From Bugula neritina (Eukaryota; Bryozoa; Gymnolaemata; Cheilostomatida; Bugulidae): a DNA stretch of 64,000 nucleotides. Location of the stretch: contig OZ037765.1 in the NCBI GenBank assembly GCA_964035545.1, positions 10,534,698 through 10,598,697 of the forward strand. Direction: 5' to 3'. A model generated the notes under the pieces. That model had not been told where the DNA came from and searched no databases. It worked only from the letters and a program-made list of their open reading frames with translations. How positions within the stretch are numbered: the stretch's first letter is position 1; the number at the start of each line of letters is the position of its first letter. This document shows, in pieces, positions 48,901-61,900 of this stretch. The translations under genes and the position numbers were made by a program.

Positions 48901-50759
48901 CACACCAACACACACACACACACCAACATACACACACACTAACACACACACACACACCAAAATACACACACACACATACATACACACACACCAACACACA
49001 CACACACACACACACACACACCGTTATACACCAACACATACACACACCAACATACACACACACCAACACACACACACACACACACACCAACACATACACA
49101 CACACCAACACACACACACACACCGTTATACACCAACACATACACACACCAACACACACACCAACACACACACCAACACACACCAACACACATAACACAC
49201 GCACACGCACGCACACTGTCTATAAGCTCATTGATGTGTACATTAATTAATACACTTATGAAGATGTAATGAAATAATCAGCTATTTCCTGTTTACACAC
49301 TATCTGTTGGTAGAAAGACCAGCTAAGTAGGAAGTTCTTTCTTCGTTATGTACTGTAATATGCACATGTTTCATGATGTGCTTTGTGTATCAACTTTAGC
49401 ATCAACTTTAATCAAGACTCTTCACTGCTGTGCGTGTCTAGTGATCACGGAACTGTGCATATATTTGCTGTCGAAGACAATAAAAGAAATAAACAGTCAA
49501 GGTAAGTTTTTAAGACATTATGTATACTACAATGTGATACTGTTGTGTGAGCTGTACAGTTATACTTCATGTTTTGGATATTTCATAGAAGCTTACCGCA
49601 AAATTTATGTCAAGTACTTGTCAGTGATATGTGTGGAAATATGTAATATAATTTTTGTATTTTTTATTATCTTTAACTTGTAATGTATAATACATGTAAT
49701 TATGAATAATCAAGTCTGTAATGTGACCTCTAATAGATAATAAAGTTGGTAATTCTTATGCAAGGTCAATACATTTAACTACAGGTTCAGTTATTACTAA
49801 AAAAATAATGTTTTCTTGCAAAAGTTTTTGCCTCTTAAAACTCTAAAGCAGTATTTAGGCACTTTGAGCAAGTCATTTAATATAGAATTCAGTTGTTGAA
49901 ATCGGAAAGGATTAATTATTCCTGTTGACTATGTACTGAAATGTGTTGTAGAAAATGATAACAAACTGTAGTTTTGTTATTACAGTGTAAGAAAACTTGA
50001 TAAAATTATCCACTTGGCCAAATTAAATTAGACTGAAAATTTTAAAGATATGTAAAGTTTAGTCTAAAAAAACTATTTTGATCTCACTTTTTAGCTTGGC
50101 GTCTGCTGGATTTTTGCCCAAATATTTCAGTTCAACTTGGAGTTTCTCTAAGTTTCAAGTGCCAGGAAACTCGCAATGTATATGTGCATTTGCTTCTGAT
50201 TCTAATTCAGTTATAGGTAAGTTGTAGGTAATTATAATTCTTGTTGTTCTTTAAACTGACACTTGCAAACAATCATTACACGATATTAAATTAGCTCACA
50301 TGCATTGACTTGTGCTTTGCAAGTATTTTATAATTAAATAATATCTTGAGATCAATTACCATCATCATTGTTTTATACATGCAAACTTTTAATTAAAGTT
50401 GTTTTCATGCATTAATTGTAAGCATAACTTGTGTGGTAATTTTTTAAGTAAATCTAAGTTAATATATTTCCATAGTTACTTTCATATTTTACATTAGCTG
50501 AACGATTTTTTCTATTCCTAAAAATTTGTAGACATTATTGTTGGAGATAAATGTATTGCTGTAAATTTATTCAATTGTAAAGGTTTTGAATTGCATTATA
50601 TGTCCTTTATAGTAGCAGGTCTTGCTGAGATGTTATATTTTGTACATTGTAGTTATTTGTGCGGACGGTAGCTATTATAAGTTTTCATTCAATGCTAAAG
50701 GAGAGTGTATCAGAGATGTATATGCCCAGTACCTTGAGATGACTGATGACAATATGTAA
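45967..50759 (+). CDS. WDR45B: WD repeat domain phosphoinositide-interacting protein 3 (WIPI3)
   Basis: Nine exons join in phase: 45967-46033, 47050-47124, 47262-47451, 47778-47872, 48220-48410, 48656-48741, 49400-49501, 50095-50216, 50653-50759 (1035 nt, 344 aa, the same length as the human protein). It is a seven-bladed beta-propeller of the PROPPIN family, which binds PI3P/PI(3,5)P2 on forming autophagosomes and lysosomes. Conserved stretches include '[20 protein letters not shown]', '[20 protein letters not shown]', '[14 protein letters not shown]' and '[20 protein letters not shown]', and the end '[19 protein letters not shown]'. The lipid-binding motif is LRRG rather than FRRG, which is the form found in WIPI3/WIPI4 and argues against WIPI1/2. 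The CA-rich satellite at 48896-49215 lies in intron 6. The start ATG is the first in frame and matches the family's N-terminus. Two AATAAA candidates lie at 51078 and 51210. Confidence 0.96.
48896..49215. repeat. (CA)n / (CACACACCAA)n microsatellite in WDR45B intron 6
   Basis: About 320 bp of CA dinucleotides with regular CAACA interruptions. A longer internal unit containing CCGTTATACACCAACACATA occurs twice (about 49021 and 49122), so the array has a higher-order period of roughly 100 bp. Minus-strand Cys/Val ORFs here are artefacts. Confidence 0.95.
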
Positions 50760-51209
50760 ATAAACTAGTCTGCAGAATTCATTCCAAGTAGTAACCATAC
50801 AAATATTAAGGTGCTCATAGCTGTGTTCCAAACCAATGACTGTTGGTTTTGGCAAAGGGTATCATACAAGTATAATATTTTATAACCAACATTTTTTATT
50901 CTCACCTTTTCCTGAAAATGTATCTATAAAGTAAAAGGTAGTAATTTTAGAACAAATTATGATGATTATAAGTTTAATGTTAGTATGGCCAAGTTGAGAT
51001 TATTCAATTTCACTTTTGACCTTCATTATTATGTAACTTTTTAGTGGTGATTTTTATACACACAGTCCACACAAGATAATAAACATCTGAACATTTCCAA
51101 ATTATTGTATAGCAATAATGTTTTTCTATTGCAAAGTGTTAAGCTTTTGTGCAATCAGCTATTATGCATCGTATTATATATTTTGTGTGCAAGGACTTTC
51201 ATTAAACTA

Positions 51210-51215
51210 AATAAA
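51210..51215 (+). terminator. Candidate poly(A) signal for WDR45B (distal)
   Basis: AATAAA about 450 nt past the stop codon. A proximal alternative is at 51078-51083. Confidence 0.4.
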
Positions 51216-51245
51216 TACACAACACATTTTAAATTTCAATATATT

Positions 51246-51251
51246 TTTATT
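51246..51251 (-). terminator. Candidate poly(A) signal for the two-pass membrane protein gene
   Basis: AATAAA on the minus strand, 68 nt past that gene's stop codon and only 31 bp beyond the opposing signal at 51210-51215. Confidence 0.5.
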
Positions 51252-51318
51252 CTCTATGATTATAATAATAATGTTTGTACTGTCATTTTTAATATTTATA
51301 CCATATACCATTGCATGA

Positions 51319-53312
51319 TTAGATGTCTTTGTCTTTAGCCAACATAATATTAGCATCTCCAGTTCCATCTCCTGCAGATCCTCTACCTTCTTCACCCTCG
51401 CTGTTTGGTGCTGCCTCCAGCTCTGTTTCCGGAGTTACCTCCTCCACATCATCATCATCCGTTTCCTCTGCTGTGTCATCGTCCATTTCTTCTTTCTCCA
51501 TGTTTATTGGTATTTCCAGTGACAACAGCTCAGCAACTTGATTGTCCTCAGTTTTCCATTTCTTCATGTCTTAAAAAATTTTTAGATACCTTAGCTGCTA
51601 CCTTAGTTTGTTATGTTACCGTTACTCAAAATAATTTGACTACTTAATATCACTCTTTAATGTATAATAATATAGCAGATATAGCATTATCTGAAGAAAT
51701 AGATTAACAAATGTATAATATAAGACAACTCAAAATAATTGTTCTTTTGATGACAGAATTATGCAGTCTTCAGAGATACTTACTTAGAAGAGACAGCGGC
51801 TCAGCACATTTGCCTAAATTCCCAGCAGCTATCCATAATCCACACAGAGAGTAAATCCAAAGGCAAATATTAAAGGCAATGAAGCCATAATTCTTGTACA
51901 TCTAAAATTATGTTATTTGTAAACTAATGAAGAAAATGCTTATATATTCATTTGTAAATTGAAACATACTTTATCAATGAAAGTAAAATTAAAATAGGTT
52001 CATTAAGTTCAAACATTTGTTTAGTTTTATACTTTTTTTTTACTGAAAAAAAAATGAATTGCATTGTAGATTACAGGCTATTATAGTCATTTCAAATATA
52101 TGATGAACTTACCCTCCATTTTTGCTGTTTTATAAACATGTCAAAACAATAGCAGACAAGCAAACTTGCTGTAGATGGGATGACTAGCCAAGCAAGGCAT
52201 GAGACAAAGCAATAGAGTTCACTGGCATAACTAACCACAACCTGCATGAAATATTATAGTATGATGATATTTGTATATACGTATAATATACTTTCTACAA
52301 CTAAACACTATGTAAGCTGCATCATCTAAATTATTTGGCTAAAATATGCTATATACAGTCCTATATTATATTATATTATAAAAATTATTTCTAGTTTTTA
52401 TAGCAAGTTTTTTTTAAGTGAAGTAGTAATATAATCAGCATAATTATATAAGTGGTTTACCTTATTGTCAAATCTTCGGTGTTGATTCAGGTGAGCCATT
52501 GCTATTCGAAGTCTTTCACAAACATCACTCATCAAAAGGTAGTTCACCTTGTCATCAGAATCAATGCCTACGCAAAATGTTGATAATAAATAATGTATTT
52601 GGTGAAATATATGTAATTGAAGCCCAAAAACTTGACCATATTTACTTTTTAACTGTGGTAAATCAATTTAAGTCAAATGTTGTTTATTCTATGGAGATAA
52701 TCGCAGCTATGTAAAAAATTACAAAGAATAATTTAAGATTTTGTGACAAAAATTTGTAGATATTATAAGAACTACAATTTTCAATATCTGACATATATTT
52801 CTCCATGTACGAATTTTCATTGATATCTATCTATATTATACCTATATCAAAGAGAGGTACATAATTAATATAAAAGTGTGACAAAATATAACATACGTTT
52901 AAGTGCATTTTATTTCTAATAGTAGTATAATTATAGTGATTATGATATACGGATGGTTTTTATTGTAAGTTTAATTCTTTTACTTCCATATAAAAGAATA
53001 AAAAAATACGCTGATAGAGTAAAACTAAGCATTGACATAATATGCTACTGTAGACTAAAAAGTGATTGGCTGACAAATCTTTTGAACAGAGCAAGCATAA
53101 ATTAATTCAGATAAAATTTTTAACTGGTTGTGATAATTATGATTATCAAATAAAGTTCATGCAACTAAATGCCTATAATAATATAATCATAATTTGCCCA
53201 ATTTACCTGTTTTGGTATCAATATTAAGATTATTTTCATCTTCCATTGCTTTACTTGCAATATTTTTATCTAGTTCTTCAGAAAAAAATGAAGAAACTTT
53301 TGTTGCAGACAT
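51319..53312 (-). CDS. Unrecognised two-pass membrane protein with acidic C-terminal tail
   Basis: Five exons join in phase: 53312-53207, 52567-52461, 52241-52113, 51901-51784, 51569-51319 (711 nt, 236 aa). I do not recognise the family. Residues 1-70 are soluble and partly acidic, ending in a basic helix-like segment (DVCERLRIAMAHLNQHRRFD). Two hydrophobic segments follow, about 80-105 (FVSCLAWLVIPSTASLLVCY) and about 119-142 (GFIAFNICLWIYSLCGLWIA), joined by a basic loop KQQKWRMYKN. This suggests a hairpin with both ends on the same side. The last 60 residues are strongly acidic (EEMDDDTAEETDDDDVEE). ATG 53310-53312 is the first in frame. A non-coding 5' exon ending at 53943 (CTCAG|GTATGA) could splice to an acceptor near 53331. 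No signal peptide is apparent. Convergent with WDR45B. Confidence 0.75.
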
Positions 53313-55983
53313 TTTATATAGAGAAGAACTCTGTTGAAGTGTGATGAATAAATTTGAATAGTTTAAATGATCATTACACTATGCTAAACGTTGTGCATAA
53401 CATAATGTTTGACTTAACTACAAGTGGATGTCTAATTTAATATCATCAGCTACACAAATCATCTCTACATTTAGTCATACATAAATGTTTTTTTATAACA
53501 CAATATTTGACAGAATAAAAATGTTTCTGCCAGTTTTAATGATGATAATAATAATACAATAGTAATAACAAATTGGGGTGTTGTTGTTAAACCTCACTTT
53601 GGTGGTGACTATATTATACACTTCCATAATTTTGCATTTGCTCAACTCCAACAAGTTGTTTGCTTTCCTTGCTAATGCAATATGATAATTTGTGCAAATG
53701 TGTAGGCTAAGAAAAAAGTTTTTAAAAGTAATATGTTATACTTGAAAAGGCTACATGATAGTTGTAATACTGTCTTTAACAGCAGATATAAGAGCATGGA
53801 ACTATTTTGTGTTCGTCAACCCCTACAAATGGCTTAAAGTCCTTAGCAGAATAGAAACAACAATGCTTGGCCTAGAATCTAGATGGTAATATATACTAAT
53901 ATAATGTTGAGTAATAAAACTATGAATAAAATATAGTCATACCTGAGAGGTCACAGTTTGTATAGTCACCAATAGCTTGTTTTTCGATGTAACTTGTTTG
54001 GGATTTGTTGAAGTGCAGGTTAGTCCAAATCAAGTAACTGTTGACCAACTTGTTATTGGTGAAAAGACTGTATCACTTAAAAGATATACTTCAAGAAGAC
54101 AAAAGGGAGAAAATGCAAACTTATAAGATTCTATGACCCTTATATTAATATTTATCATTACAGACATAATGTACTGTTAATATAATATTAGCAAGTTGTA
54201 TAGATAGAGTATTATGCCATTGTGCTAAAAATGTTTGCAAGATCATAAATCTATGAACATACATTATAATCAAAGCTGCTAATAAACAGATTTAATTTGT
54301 TGAGTCTTTATTAACTTTTATGCCTCTTATGTTATAAATCTTTCAATTTAAAAGCAACTGCCTAGAACGAACATTGATGAATAGTTACAAGCATTCCAAA
54401 AATTCAAAACTAAATTTTTGTCATGGTATGTTAAGCCAAGCTTACGAAACTCTAAAAAGAGTCTAATTAAGGCCTAAACCTATAGGGAACCTATCTTCAA
54501 AATATACTAAAGCAGTAACTGATATTAATGTATTATAAATAAATTTGCCTTATCTAAGGTCTTGTGTTTTACCATAAAACTTCATAATGGAATGATGTAA
54601 GTCTATACCAATATATGATATTACTTGACTTGCCATTGGATCGGTTGATTTTTACTAAAAGTTATCCCAATAGTCTTTGTGAGATGCAACAAAATTTTTC
54701 TAAAGAGCTATATCTTTCATTAAAATATTGTACTAATACTTACCTAAAACTATAATGATATATAATATACTAAACTAACATATATAGCTATTACAAAACT
54801 GTAACCCTGGTGGTAATTGTCTTGGGAATGGGGCCCCAACACAAGGGTAGCTTGCGACTTATAAGAGAAGTGGTAACTACTGACATCCCAAATTAATTAG
54901 CTGGGTTTAAATCTGCCTTTTCAAAACAATAAAAAATAAGCCATGATAAATTTCAATATGGCAACTTCCTAACAAAATTATATATTTATATGGTAACCAT
55001 TTACGCAGCACTTCACTATTTCTAAGGGTGGCCAAATCCTAATAATACTAGTCAACTCTCTTTTTTAAAAAGAAATTTAATGACTTTACTGAGTTCTTGA
55101 AACTTAGGGAAACTTCATGTTATGTTATATCTATTATACATGCAACTACAATCTTCCATTACAAACACTGCACTTGGAATTTGAAATTTATAATTTTCAA
55201 CAATGCCATTTATTACAAAAATACTAATTTGGACAACTTGTAAGGAATCAACAGTTGAATCTTATTCAAAACAATTTTACAAAATACTTGTTTTGGCAAT
55301 TGGTTGAGAACTTGCGCATATAAATAGAAGTACAACCTAAACAAATTTCATCATAAACAAACTAATAATGACAAAAATAACATAGAAGGTCTGGTTATAC
55401 CACAAGCTAACTAAAAGCACTACAGTTTTACCAAAACTGGCTCAAGCAAACAGGTTACAAAATGCACATGCTGTGAGCTTGAGGTAAATATTGAAAAAAA
55501 AATATATTTATGAACAGAATAATAAAATAGTTTTGTTTTGTCCAAACTTTTTTTTTACATATAATATATTAATATCCTAGAGCACAGGTATTCTTCTGAC
55601 ATGATCTGGTTAACAATTTCTCACCACTACAGAAAGACAAACTTTAGTAGCATCAATGCTACGAGATCAGCCTCATCTTGGCAATGGTTAAGTAAAAAAG
55701 TTACAGTAAATCAAATTTAACTTAATTATCCATCAGTAAAAGTTGAATCCTCAGAAATTTTCACACTTTTACAAGATACTGCACTAAAACATTGTTCATA
55801 ATAATAAATGGTATAAATAATTTGAATGAATATAAAATCTAAGTCAGCTTTAGGAAGAGGCAGCACTACATTATAGTTGCACTTTATAGTGCCAACCTTC
55901 TAGTGGACATCTGTAACCCATTACAGTTGGCGTGATATGTCATGAGATAATTACAGTTCTATCTACTACAATGTTGAACACTG
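53313..55983. other. Intergenic between the membrane-protein gene and GRAMD1
   Basis: Probably includes the 5' UTR and promoter of the gene to the left and the 3' UTR of GRAMD1. A splice-donor-like sequence on the minus strand (donor after 53943) marks a possible 5' UTR exon. I see no other coding sequence. Confidence 0.4.
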
Positions 55984-58900
55984 CTACAAATCAACTTTAT
56001 CTTTTAAAGGCAGCTGGGAATTAGAAATCTTCTGCTGTGCTTTGATCTCTTCAACGGAATGCTTTAACTACAATGATAGACAAAAAGATATTTTAATTGT
56101 GGCCTCTGCATTTGAATCATGGCCACCTTACAAAAACATTGAATATTTCAATACTTTCTACACCAGTATCATGAAAATGTGTGAAACTTTTGATACACAC
56201 TACAAGTTAATGATTGGTATACAGGAATGGGAAAAACAAATGTTTATCATGCTGGAAGGAAACTATTGAAGATACCATCTTGTAACAATTTGAAATAGGC
56301 ATGTAATCATGAATTTATGCAAACTGTCAAAGTAATATTGACAAAATAACTTATGAAGAAATATTTAACAAACCTCTTGGATTAACTTTGAAGAAGATTC
56401 TAAAGTAGACTTCCAATGGGTTATATCTTTCTCATACAAATATTTCTGTTTATTCAATATTTCCAACAAGTCTTGGTGAGTGTACAGCCCACTAAACAGC
56501 AGCATGAAATAAACTTTAAATTATAATGATTCAATAGTTTCATAGCAAAAATTATATGGTAATATACATTCTAATTAACTTTACAGTGGCCATTTCACCA
56601 TTAATATTTTCATTAGATAAAAAACAGTTCAGCATTACGGACTTTAAAGCATATAATATTCAAATACTAACCTATTGCTACTGTCATACTGCAAGGCACT
56701 ATGTCTAGATTCAAGGCTCCACAGTTTACAAAACAAAAGCAGATTAAACATGACCAGGAATATCAGCAGAGCAGACATGACTCTCACTGTAGATGTAATG
56801 TATGTGGTTCTCCGTGTGGCGGACAACTACAAGTTGAGAAGATATTTAGTTTGTATTTGCACATGGAAGATATAAAGGCTTCAATAAAACTTTGGCTCAG
56901 AAGTGCAGTTTGCAAATTCAAAATACATTTGAAGATTCTAAAATTATGTTCAACTAACATTGTGAGAAACAGTTTGGAACTGCATAGAAAAGTGACTCTA
57001 TTTGTGAAGGAAAGACGAGACAAATCCAACAATTCTAATGCATATTACTATTATAAGCCAGTATAGAAATGCAAGTTCATAATAACTTGAATTGCACATG
57101 ACTATAATGAACAGATTTTGCTATATTGAGCAGCAAAACTAAATAAAGACCATAATTTAAAAACAAATATTTCTACATAGCCACGGCCACATTTTTGGCA
57201 GGTTACAAATCTTTTGTATGCTGATAATTCAATTTAATTAAAATGTTCGTAAAATAACACACTGCACAGTGCTACAGCAATGGAATTTATGTAACAAGTA
57301 ACCACTAACTTCAGTTGACTGTTTGACTGAGGGGGGTGGCTGATCGCCACCCGTAGCACCAGATGAAGGGTGGGTAGTGACCCGGCCGACCGGAGGGTTT
57401 CTGTGCTTTGTGTATCGCTTCTTCTTTCGAGGCTGATCAGCGTTGGCAGCAACTTTTTCAGACTCTTGAGTCAGCTTTTCTATTAATGGCTTAAAATATC
57501 CATTGACTCCATTTCGAACATTTTTCTCAATAATAGCTGAAAAATATCAATTTAGGATTAAAAGATATTTAATATAAAACTGAATTTTGAATAATATGTA
57601 TTATCTCATCTCCTTCATGTAATGAGATATATCTACTGTTATACCATTAGAGTGAGTGACCCAAGTAAAAAACTCAAAACCTCATAGAAACAAAGCTATA
57701 TTTGTCTTATTGATCATAGTTACGAATTAATTACAGACATCATAAAAAAAATGTGCCATTAAATCAATTTTGTTGGGTATACAACTCTGAAACTGTGCTT
57801 GAGTTGTATTCACCGTTATTTTTTGCAGATTATCATACTACATAAATGTAACTTTCCAATTCTGATTCAAACAATAGTTGGACTGTAATCAATTTTCTAA
57901 ACATGATTAAGCTGGTAACTAATAACAAACTGCTGCCTGTTATCAACTGGTCCTCACCTTTTATTAAAGAAAACACTGACTTCTTGTAACAGATTTTCGA
58001 CCTGACAGTAACTCTACTCGTTGATTTGGTGAGTCTAGAGATACAGTATCTGTTCCAGACATAAAAGTTCTCCCCATATGGTAGAGATGGGTCATTCAGA
58101 CTTTCACAGTCCACACAGTAGTATGAGCCTGGCTTGCTTTCTTTCCGTATGAACTGTAAATATTACATGCAAAATACATGAACTGTATAAAACTCAGCTT
58201 TTTAAACTCTTAGTAGACTAGAGCAAACCCTCTACCATACACTGCACACCAATCTGACAGCTAAGTTTTATTGAGAGGTTTGCTATGCAAACTCAAATTA
58301 GAGATCATAGAAGATGCAGTCATTTAAACTCCTATAATTATTCAGGTTCTATAGTGAAAGGTTATAAAAAGAGCAAACAGTTCCAAATGTTTGACTGGTA
58401 TAACTATCTGCTAGTAATAATGTAATGTAATTCCCAGAGACTAAACTATCCCTTAGATACAAGGAAAAAGTTGTCAACACATGAGGTTTAATGGTTATTT
58501 CGAATACCTGAGTTTCAAAGGATGGCGTAGTCTTAGGTCCAAATGAAGCATGCAATGCTATGGTAAATGCGTTAGTCCTAGTCTTGGAGCCACTTGCATC
58601 CACGGTGTCCGACCACTCCCCCAGTACTATATCTACACACACAGGCTATTATTAACACCAACCATTATAAAGTCTAGTGATGTTACTTTAAATAAACTTT
58701 CAAACAAGCACTTACAACAGCCTCAATCACAACATCTGAATTGCAATACCATGATAAGGCTTAGTAAATAAATTGTGCAATAGGAAAGATCGCTATGTAG
58801 AAGATAAATAAATCAGTAAATCACTGTCAATCATGATATCATGGATACATTGTAAATAGGCAATTGCAAAGCTGAGTTTTCAACAAACTTTTAACAGCAA

Positions 58901-61900
58901 ATACATCATGGGGCCTAAATTAATAAACAACTGTTTACATCTTTAAAAGTAGAAATAAAAGCTGCCGAGTAGAAAATTTGGCAGCATGACCACTGACCTG
59001 TAGTACCCTGAGAGTCAAGGAAACTCCTGAAGAATGAGTTATCTGTGAATAGAAGGTCAAAGATCTGTTCAACTGTGAAGTTTACAACCAGGTCCAGTGT
59101 GGTCCAGTCTGAGTGTTCATGTCCATCAGGGCAGTCTACCTCTCCTTCATCACCTACAGACATGCCCCAAACTGTGCACTACTACTACTAGACATTACAA
59201 CTATTGTCATAGTCAACACTGTAGTCACATGATGTACAGTTGGCTCATTCAGCACAATTGATAATGGAGTGGAGATAAGATTCAAAGTTTAACTTTCAGT
59301 ATTGTAATACAAAGTTGGTATGTAAAGCGTGCAGTCATTGGCTATGAGACAAGGTTTTACAATCCTAAACTCTGTTAGTAGCTAAGCAGAAGCTGCATGA
59401 CAAGCAAAGCAGTTGGAAGCTTAGTGCAATCTAACTTGAGCTTTAGTGAGCAGAACTACTGCCTGCTTTGATAGTGGGATTGTGAAGCTGGTGAAATTCA
59501 GAGCAGTGGTGAATTCGAACCGACTAAACGTATGCTCAGCAGGAGATTTTGTAAGCCATAATGAGTGGAGTGACATTAAGAGATGCTTCAAGTCAATAAA
59601 AACTAGGTCAGTTTCATGAATGAAATTATACTGACAAAAGTTATACAATACAAACTCAATCAATCACCGTGAGTAATCCCGACTGACAAGTGACAACTAA
59701 CTATCCACGGTTATTAGTATTATAATTATGTCCATGCATTGCATTACAAAAAACTATTAAAATAAAAAAGCAATTTGTCACATCACCAATACTTATACTA
59801 TCTCAATCTAAATTGACGGTAAGTTTGGGTTAATTTTACCTGAAAAGCTATTGGCTTCAACATTGTTGAGGAGCTCCGCCATAACTAATCAAGAGACAAA
59901 ACATGAGTCAACAACTTGGAGCGATTGAGTGAGCCCTATTTAGTAGCGACTATTTAGTGACAATAGCCACTAGCCAGCTGGCCTAAGCTTCAGTAATTGT
60001 TTACAGTTTTATTGTACATGTGCCCAATCATTTGTTTTATGGCATGCGAACTCGTGGTGAGATGAATGTAGACATAGCCAATGACAATGCAGTTGGAAGT
60101 AGTTAGTGTCCTATTAGAACGCTTGAATGAATTTTTAATCAACGCGGTCTTCACTCTTCAGTTATTCAATCAAAATTGTACTGATGAAAATAACAATTTG
60201 CTGCCTTCATTGAGCACCAAAAGCTCAAATCACGCGTGCATGGAGATCTCAAAGATTTAGTAGTCAGCCAAAGTACGAGGTGAAGATTTGAAATGCACAA
60301 AATGACTCAGAAATCATCATAAAACTACATAATTGCTTCAAGTCATAAAAAAGCAAAATTGAACCAAAACAAAATAATTCACAGTTATCCCAATCCCCAA
60401 ATTTATAACTAGCATATTGATGGTGCTAAAAGTGCAAAAATTACAGCAAACAGCCAGTGGCTCAAATCATCTTACAAAACTAATTATTAAAGATATGCTG
60501 AAGTGAGTCATGGGAGACTATGAGATAAGTAAGTCGGTTAAGATGGTGGAAAAATTTCTAACGAATAGATCGAGAGCGAGTCATTGTGATGACACATGAG
60601 CTGTAAGCTAGTAAAACACAGCACTTTTAATGATATATAATATTACATACTTATTGTTACATTCTGATTAAAGTTTAGCTTAGTTGGAAGGACAGAACAG
60701 CCATAAGGAAAAATAACTTTAAAAAATCCTAAATTGTCTTTGGAATTCCCCCCCCCCCCAGCATATAACTTCACCTACTATATGGACAGCCCTCAGTCTA
60801 AAGTTACATTAAAGACCTATCCACATTTGGATGGCTCCTTGAAAACATAAAACAGTTATGAAAAACACACTGAGTTTTAGCATCTATGTTTTTCATAGGA
60901 AAAAAATCCTATATAAATTGAACCAAAGAGCAATTTTGTTCAACTGGTAGATTAAATTTTGAGAGCCTGAATTGTGAGAACTTTTAACGTACAAGATTAT
61001 GTGGTATTTAGAAGCTTTGTAAGGTGCAGAACGGCAAAAAATGTCTTCATACTCGTATAAACTAACTTTTACCAGCCGACTAAAAATAATATGAGCTAAA
61101 TAACCACGAAGAAGTTGAGCATTTGTGTTTGAAAAGATAGTTCTTTGTATGTAATTGACAATAAAATTTATAGACTGGAACCAAAAGAAATGGGTTGATC
61201 AATATGATGGTTGAAGTCAAAATAATAGTCTTAAACTAAACACAACAATACTGCAACTGAAGCAAACTAAACAAGCACAACACTGACCACAACACATACA
61301 ACACTTACACTCATCTTCAGAGGTATCAGTACAGTCAGTGAAGAGGTCTTGTGGCGGAGTGTCCACCAGGTCAATAGATGCTGGGAGACTCTGAGAGACA
61401 GGCATGTCTAGATTCTGGTGAGTTACAGCTGAGCCGCTGTCCCCTATACTCTGTAAGTTGATGAACATACAATGTACAGACAGAAGATGCACAGCTTACA
61501 GTCAATCACACAGCCATCATACTGTGCGGTGGTATTTACAATTCCATCACATTAAACAGGCATACTATGTGCATTGGGTGCATGGTGTGATGGTGGTGAG
61601 AGCAAATGTAACTCCATGCTGAGCCCACTCAATACAATGAGCGACTGTCTACATTGTATTACACATAGTAATAGTAATTGTCTGCCCCAACTGCAGGTTA
61701 TAGTTGTGGTTCAGCTGTAAGTTGGGGCAGACAACTGCTGTTACTATGTGTAATAGAATGTAGAGAGTATTATTTATTATCACTTACATAACATTAATGA
61801 ATGATAGATAACTTAAATACCTGAGATATTAGGCTACATAATTGGCAAAAATGTAACCCCAACTAAAGCCTAAAACTTTCCAAACATTGATTTTTAAACA

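Noticed and set aside
48821-49216. Cys/Val-rich 131-aa frame (-)
   Set aside because: Pure CA-repeat translation inside WDR45B intron 6.
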